Source of the DNA: Deltaproteobacteria bacterium
GTDB taxonomy: Bacteria; Myxococcota_A; UBA9160; UBA4427
Reading direction: 5' to 3'
Length of the DNA stretch: 32,614 nt
Assembly (NCBI GenBank): GCA_019310975.1
Contig: JAFDDH010000068.1
Coordinates: 1-32,614, forward strand
The notes below the pieces were generated by a model. It was not told the origin of the DNA, did not search any database, and saw only the letters and a list, made by a program, of their open reading frames with translations. Shown piece after piece: positions 30,121-32,614 of the stretch. Both the position numbers and the translations under genes were made by a program. Numbering within the stretch: the stretch's first letter is position 1; every line of letters begins with the position of its first letter.

Positions 30121-31134
30121 CTAAAGGCGGGATGAGGTCAGCAGTGCTGGCCGGCCGAGCCCGCGCACCGGATGCGGGCGGTAGGGGGCCTCGAGAGCCT
30201 CGATCTCGCTGGCGTCGAGCTCGATGTCGACGGCCGCAATGGCACTCTCGAGGTGGGGGAGTCGGGTGGCGCCAATGATTGGGGCGGTTACGGCCGGCTT
30301 CGAGAGCAGCCAGGCCAGTGCGATCTGCGCCGGCTCCACGCCTCGCTCGGCGGCGATCTTGGCCGTGGCCTCGACCACCTCCCAATCCCCTGCCTGGTCG
30401 TAGAGGGCCTGCGCGATGCCGTCGCTGCCGGCGCGCGTGGTGGACTCCCTGTCGTCCAGCGCGCGGCGAGAACCGGCGAGCAGACCCCTCGCCAGCGGCG
30501 ACCAGGGAATCACACCGATGCCCTCGGCCTCGCAGAGGGGCATCATCTCGCGCTCCTCCTCGCGATATACGAGGTTGTAGTGATTCTGCATGCTGGCGAA
30601 GCGAGCCCAGCCCTGCTTCTCCGACTCGCCGAGCGCGCGCGCGAACTCCCACGCGTAGCAAGAGCTGGCACCGATATAGCGGATCTTTCCCTGGCGCACG
30701 AGATTGTCGAGGGCAGCCAGCACCTCGTCGATCGGCGTGTGCGGATCGAGACGGTGCAGCTGGTAGAGATCGATGCAGTCGACGCCGAGTCGGCGCAGGC
30801 TGGCCTCACAAGCCTGCTGGATGTGTTTGCGCGAGAGACCGCCCATATTCGGGTGGTTGTTCTGCGCAAAGAAGACCTTGGTGGCAATCACCACTTCGTC
30901 GAAGTTCGCGTACTCGCGCAGCAGTCTGCCCGTGACCTCCTCGCTCTCGCCGAGCGAGTACATATCGGCTGTGTCAAAGAAGTTGATGCCGGCCTCGACG
31001 GCTCGGCGGAAGAAGGGCCGCGCGTCTTCTTCGGAGAGCACCCAATCACGCCAGTCGGACGAGCCGTAGCTCATGCAGCCGAGGCAGATCTTCGAAACCC
31101 GAACACCGGTACGCCCGAGGTAGGTGTACTGCAT
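30121..31134 (-). CDS. Aldo/keto reductase
   Basis: A 337-residue (beta/alpha)8 AKR. The catalytic tetrad is intact: Asp and Tyr in FDTADMYSLGESE, Lys in IATKVFF and His in LYQLHRLD. NADPH-loop region IIGATRLPHLESAIAAV near the end is typical. Such enzymes reduce aldehydes or ketones. It lies upstream of the dehalogenase, and the alcohols released there could be its partners in the reverse direction, but this is only suggested by position. A TATAGT box ends 6 nt before the ATG at 31134; a GGAGG lies 13 nt upstream. An open frame to 31398 beyond the ATG is antisense to the fabV start and not coding. Confidence 0.93.
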   Translation of the reverse strand: MQYTYLGRTGVRVSKICLGCMSYGSSDWRDWVLSEEDARPFFRRAVEAGINFFDTADMYSLGESEEVTGRLLREYANFDEVVIATKVFFAQNNHPNMGGLSRKHIQQACEASLRRLGVDCIDLYQLHRLDPHTPIDEVLAALDNLVRQGKIRYIGASSCYAWEFARALGESEKQGWARFASMQNHYNLVYREEEREMMPLCEAEGIGVIPWSPLARGLLAGSRRALDDRESTTRAGSDGIAQALYDQAGDWEVVEATAKIAAERGVEPAQIALAWLLSKPAVTAPIIGATRLPHLESAIAAVDIELDASEIEALEAPYRPHPVRGLGRPALLTSSRL

Positions 31135-31140
31135 CCGGCT

Positions 31141-31146
31141 ACTATA
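31141..31146 (-). promoter_or_regulatory. Candidate -10 element of the aldo/keto reductase gene
   Basis: TATAGT (five of six consensus) is 6 nt before ATG 31134, suggesting a leaderless or very short-leadered mRNA. A GGAGG sits just upstream of the hexamer, 13 nt from the ATG, so a leadered transcript with a distant Shine-Dalgarno sequence is the alternative. The overlapping plus-strand TATAGC (31143-31148) could serve fabV. Confidence 0.4.
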
Positions 31147-31223
31147 GCCTCCGCCAGGGCTGCGAGGCCGGCGGCGCTGGGCGATCATCCGGGCGGCCAG
31201 AGAGGCCCGGAGGAGGGAGATCC

Positions 31224-32504
31224 TTGACCGAAATCGTCTTGAACGCGCCGCGCGCGCGCGGTCTCTTCGTACTGACCGCTCATCCCGAGGGCTGTCGGGT
31301 GCTCGTCGAGCGCCAGCAGGCGCGCGCGCGAGCAGCCTTCGAGAAGCCTCTGGACGCCGCCCGCGGAAAGACGGTGCTGGTCCTCGGTAGCACGACATTC
31401 GGATATGGGAGCTCCACCGCCATCGCGCTCGAGCAGGCCGGATTCGATCGCATCATCGGGGTCGGCTACGAGACAGCGCCCGTATTTCGCGGCGAAAAGC
31501 TCGCCATGTCGTCGCCGGGCTGGTACATCACAGACACTCTGCAAGCGCGTGCTGGCAATCACGTCACCTACCTGGCAGATGCATTCTCGGCCGAGACGCG
31601 TGATCGGATCGTCGGCGACCTGCGTGCGCGCGGCGAGAAGATCGATCTCCTGGTCTACAGCGTGGCCGCGCCACGGCGCAGCCATCTCGGGCAGGAGTGG
31701 ACATCGTCTCTGCTCGTGGTCGGAGAACCGCTCGAGGTATTGGGCCTCGACTTCAAGAGCGGGGAGCTCAAGCCAATTACGGTCGGGGCCGCCGACCCAT
31801 TGCAGATCGAACATACACGCCGCGTGATGGGAGGCGACGATCTCGAGATGTGGGTCAGCGCGCTCCTCTACGCCGGGCTCGCCGAGGAGGGTATGAAGGT
31901 CGCCGCGCTCTCCTACATCGGTCCCGATCTCGAGCCCTTGCGCCGAATGTATTGGGAGGGGGCGCTGGGCGAAGCCAAGAAACATATCGACGCCACGACT
32001 CGCGCCCTCGACTCGCGCCTCGAGCGCGCAGTCGGTGGGAGCGCTTTCACGGTGATGAACCCGGCGGTGGTGACCAGCGCCTCGGTCGCCATTCCAGCCA
32101 TGCTCCGGTACATCTCTGACTACCTGGGCTGTGCCGAGACGGGGCGCGGCCAATACGATGACCCGCTCGACGTGGGTATCCACTTCGCCCGCACCCTATA
32201 CGGCGAGGGCGAGCCCTGGCGCGAACACCTGGACGAGGCGGGTCGGCTGCGTCTCGATCAGCACGAGCTCGAGCCGGATCTGCAGGCGGCCATCGCCGAG
32301 CTCTGGTCAAACCAGCAGCCGGGTGTGCCCGACGAAGTAACGCGGGCGGGCTTCGAGCGTTTCAAGCGCGACTACGCACGGCTTTACGGCTGGGAGGTCG
32401 ACGGCGTCGACTACGAGGCGGCCTGCACGGTCGATCCCGAGCTGGGGCCCGAACGCAGTGTGATCGACCTGCTCGCGTCGGATGAAATGCGGGACCGTCC
32501 CTAG
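31224..32504 (+). CDS. fabV: Trans-2-enoyl-CoA/ACP reductase FabV
   Basis: A 426-residue FabV/TER enzyme. The NAD-binding region is VLVLGSTTFGYGSSTAIAL, and DLLVYSVAAPRR is the family's conserved strand. The catalytic Tyr-x8-Lys motif (YWEGALGEAK) is intact, preceded by ALSYIG. It reduces trans-2-enoyl-ACP or -CoA with NAD(P)H, the last step of fatty acid elongation, and is often insensitive to triclosan. TTG 31224 is preceded by AGGAGGGAGA, a strong ribosome binding site, which decides the start. It is slightly longer than the usual ~400 residues at the C-terminus. Divergent from the aldo/keto reductase with 89 nt between. Confidence 0.94.
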   Translation: MTEIVLNAPRARGLFVLTAHPEGCRVLVERQQARARAAFEKPLDAARGKTVLVLGSTTFGYGSSTAIALEQAGFDRIIGVGYETAPVFRGEKLAMSSPGWYITDTLQARAGNHVTYLADAFSAETRDRIVGDLRARGEKIDLLVYSVAAPRRSHLGQEWTSSLLVVGEPLEVLGLDFKSGELKPITVGAADPLQIEHTRRVMGGDDLEMWVSALLYAGLAEEGMKVAALSYIGPDLEPLRRMYWEGALGEAKKHIDATTRALDSRLERAVGGSAFTVMNPAVVTSASVAIPAMLRYISDYLGCAETGRGQYDDPLDVGIHFARTLYGEGEPWREHLDEAGRLRLDQHELEPDLQAAIAELWSNQQPGVPDEVTRAGFERFKRDYARLYGWEVDGVDYEAACTVDPELGPERSVIDLLASDEMRDRP

Positions 32505-32544
32505 AGGCGCAGCCGGAAAGTCCCCCTGCATTCGAGCACGTCTG

Positions 32545-32614
32545 CGGGCCGCTGGCTGCGTTGCGCTCCCGTCCCAGTAGGGAGGAGGCGTAGCCTCCGA
32601 GTGGCTACGCCTCG
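32545..32614. repeat. Dispersed repeat at the right edge (partial)
   Basis: After the fabV stop comes GGCTGCGTTGCG followed by an 11-bp hairpin, GAGGCGTAGCC (32585-32595) and GGCTACGCCTC (32603-32613), with a 7-nt loop. CTGCGTTGCG and CTACGCCT recur in the same order in the repeat at 15284-15400. It is cut by the window edge. It could also act as the fabV terminator. Confidence 0.6.

Noticed and set aside
1-32614. tRNA, rRNA or riboswitch genes
   Set aside because: I found no cloverleaf-like segment with a TTCGANNC arm, no rRNA signature and no recognisable cobalamin riboswitch near the B12 genes.

Overview
This is a high-GC (roughly two-thirds G+C), gene-dense, chromosome-like window from a Gram-negative bacterium. 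The outer-membrane FhaC/ShlB-type transporter, a lipoprotein, a periplasmic protein, an EtfAB pair, a MeaA/MeaB B12-dependent mutase module and an unusual CcmH-like protein together suggest a former deltaproteobacterial lineage such as Myxococcota or a neighbouring phylum. That placement is inference from gene content only. There are no tRNA, rRNA, phage, transposase or CRISPR signatures.

Layout. 1-1090: 5' part of a two-partner-secretion-type outer-membrane protein (minus strand, running off the left edge). 1511-7678 (minus): an orphan ParA ATPase, a PlsC-like acyltransferase and an SDR-fold protein in tight coupling, then EF-P, a patatin-like lipase and a WYL regulator. 8021-9805 (minus): etfB-etfA with a strong hairpin behind them. 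10074-13972: a secreted cupredoxin-like protein, a degenerate alpha/beta hydrolase facing it, then a second SDR-acyltransferase pair (plus) and a DUF1232 membrane protein. 13994-16198 (minus): thioesterase, glyoxalase II and a RecB-type PD-(D/E)XK protein. 16332-18386 (plus): serine acetyltransferase, CcmH-like protein and PduO-type cobalamin adenosyltransferase, packed with almost no spacing. 18267-22723 (minus): a small membrane protein, the MeaB GTPase, a MeaA-type (ethylmalonyl-CoA) mutase and a glycosyltransferase. 22971-25173: an SrkA-like kinase, then a divergent pair of an unknown 93-residue protein and a ribbon-helix-helix/zinc-ribbon protein around an AT-rich palindromic operator. 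25282-32504: degenerate sulfatase lipoprotein, NadA, a minus-strand cluster aldo/keto reductase - haloalkane dehalogenase - RsmJ - RsmE, and divergent FabV.

How the genes fit together. The adenosyltransferase makes the cofactor used by the mutase that MeaB protects. EtfAB receives electrons from acyl-CoA dehydrogenases, and FabV, the thioesterase and the acyltransferases also act on acyl chains, so acyl-CoA/lipid metabolism dominates the window.

Most notable signals: (i) the SDR-acyltransferase cassette occurs twice, once behind an orphan ParA, with the SDR of that copy stripped of catalytic motifs; (ii) parA has no usual start codon; (iii) a perfect 11-bp inverted repeat in an AT-rich island lies between two genes of unknown role; (iv) several genes have a -10-like hexamer 6-7 nt before the ATG, suggesting leaderless mRNAs; (v) repeat arrays begin at or contain the stop codons of several genes; (vi) three enzyme-fold proteins (a sulfatase, a hydrolase and an SDR) lack their catalytic residues. 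No single obviously new multi-gene defence or mobile system is visible; the ParA-acyltransferase-SDR unit and the RHH/palindrome pair are the best candidates for undescribed biology.
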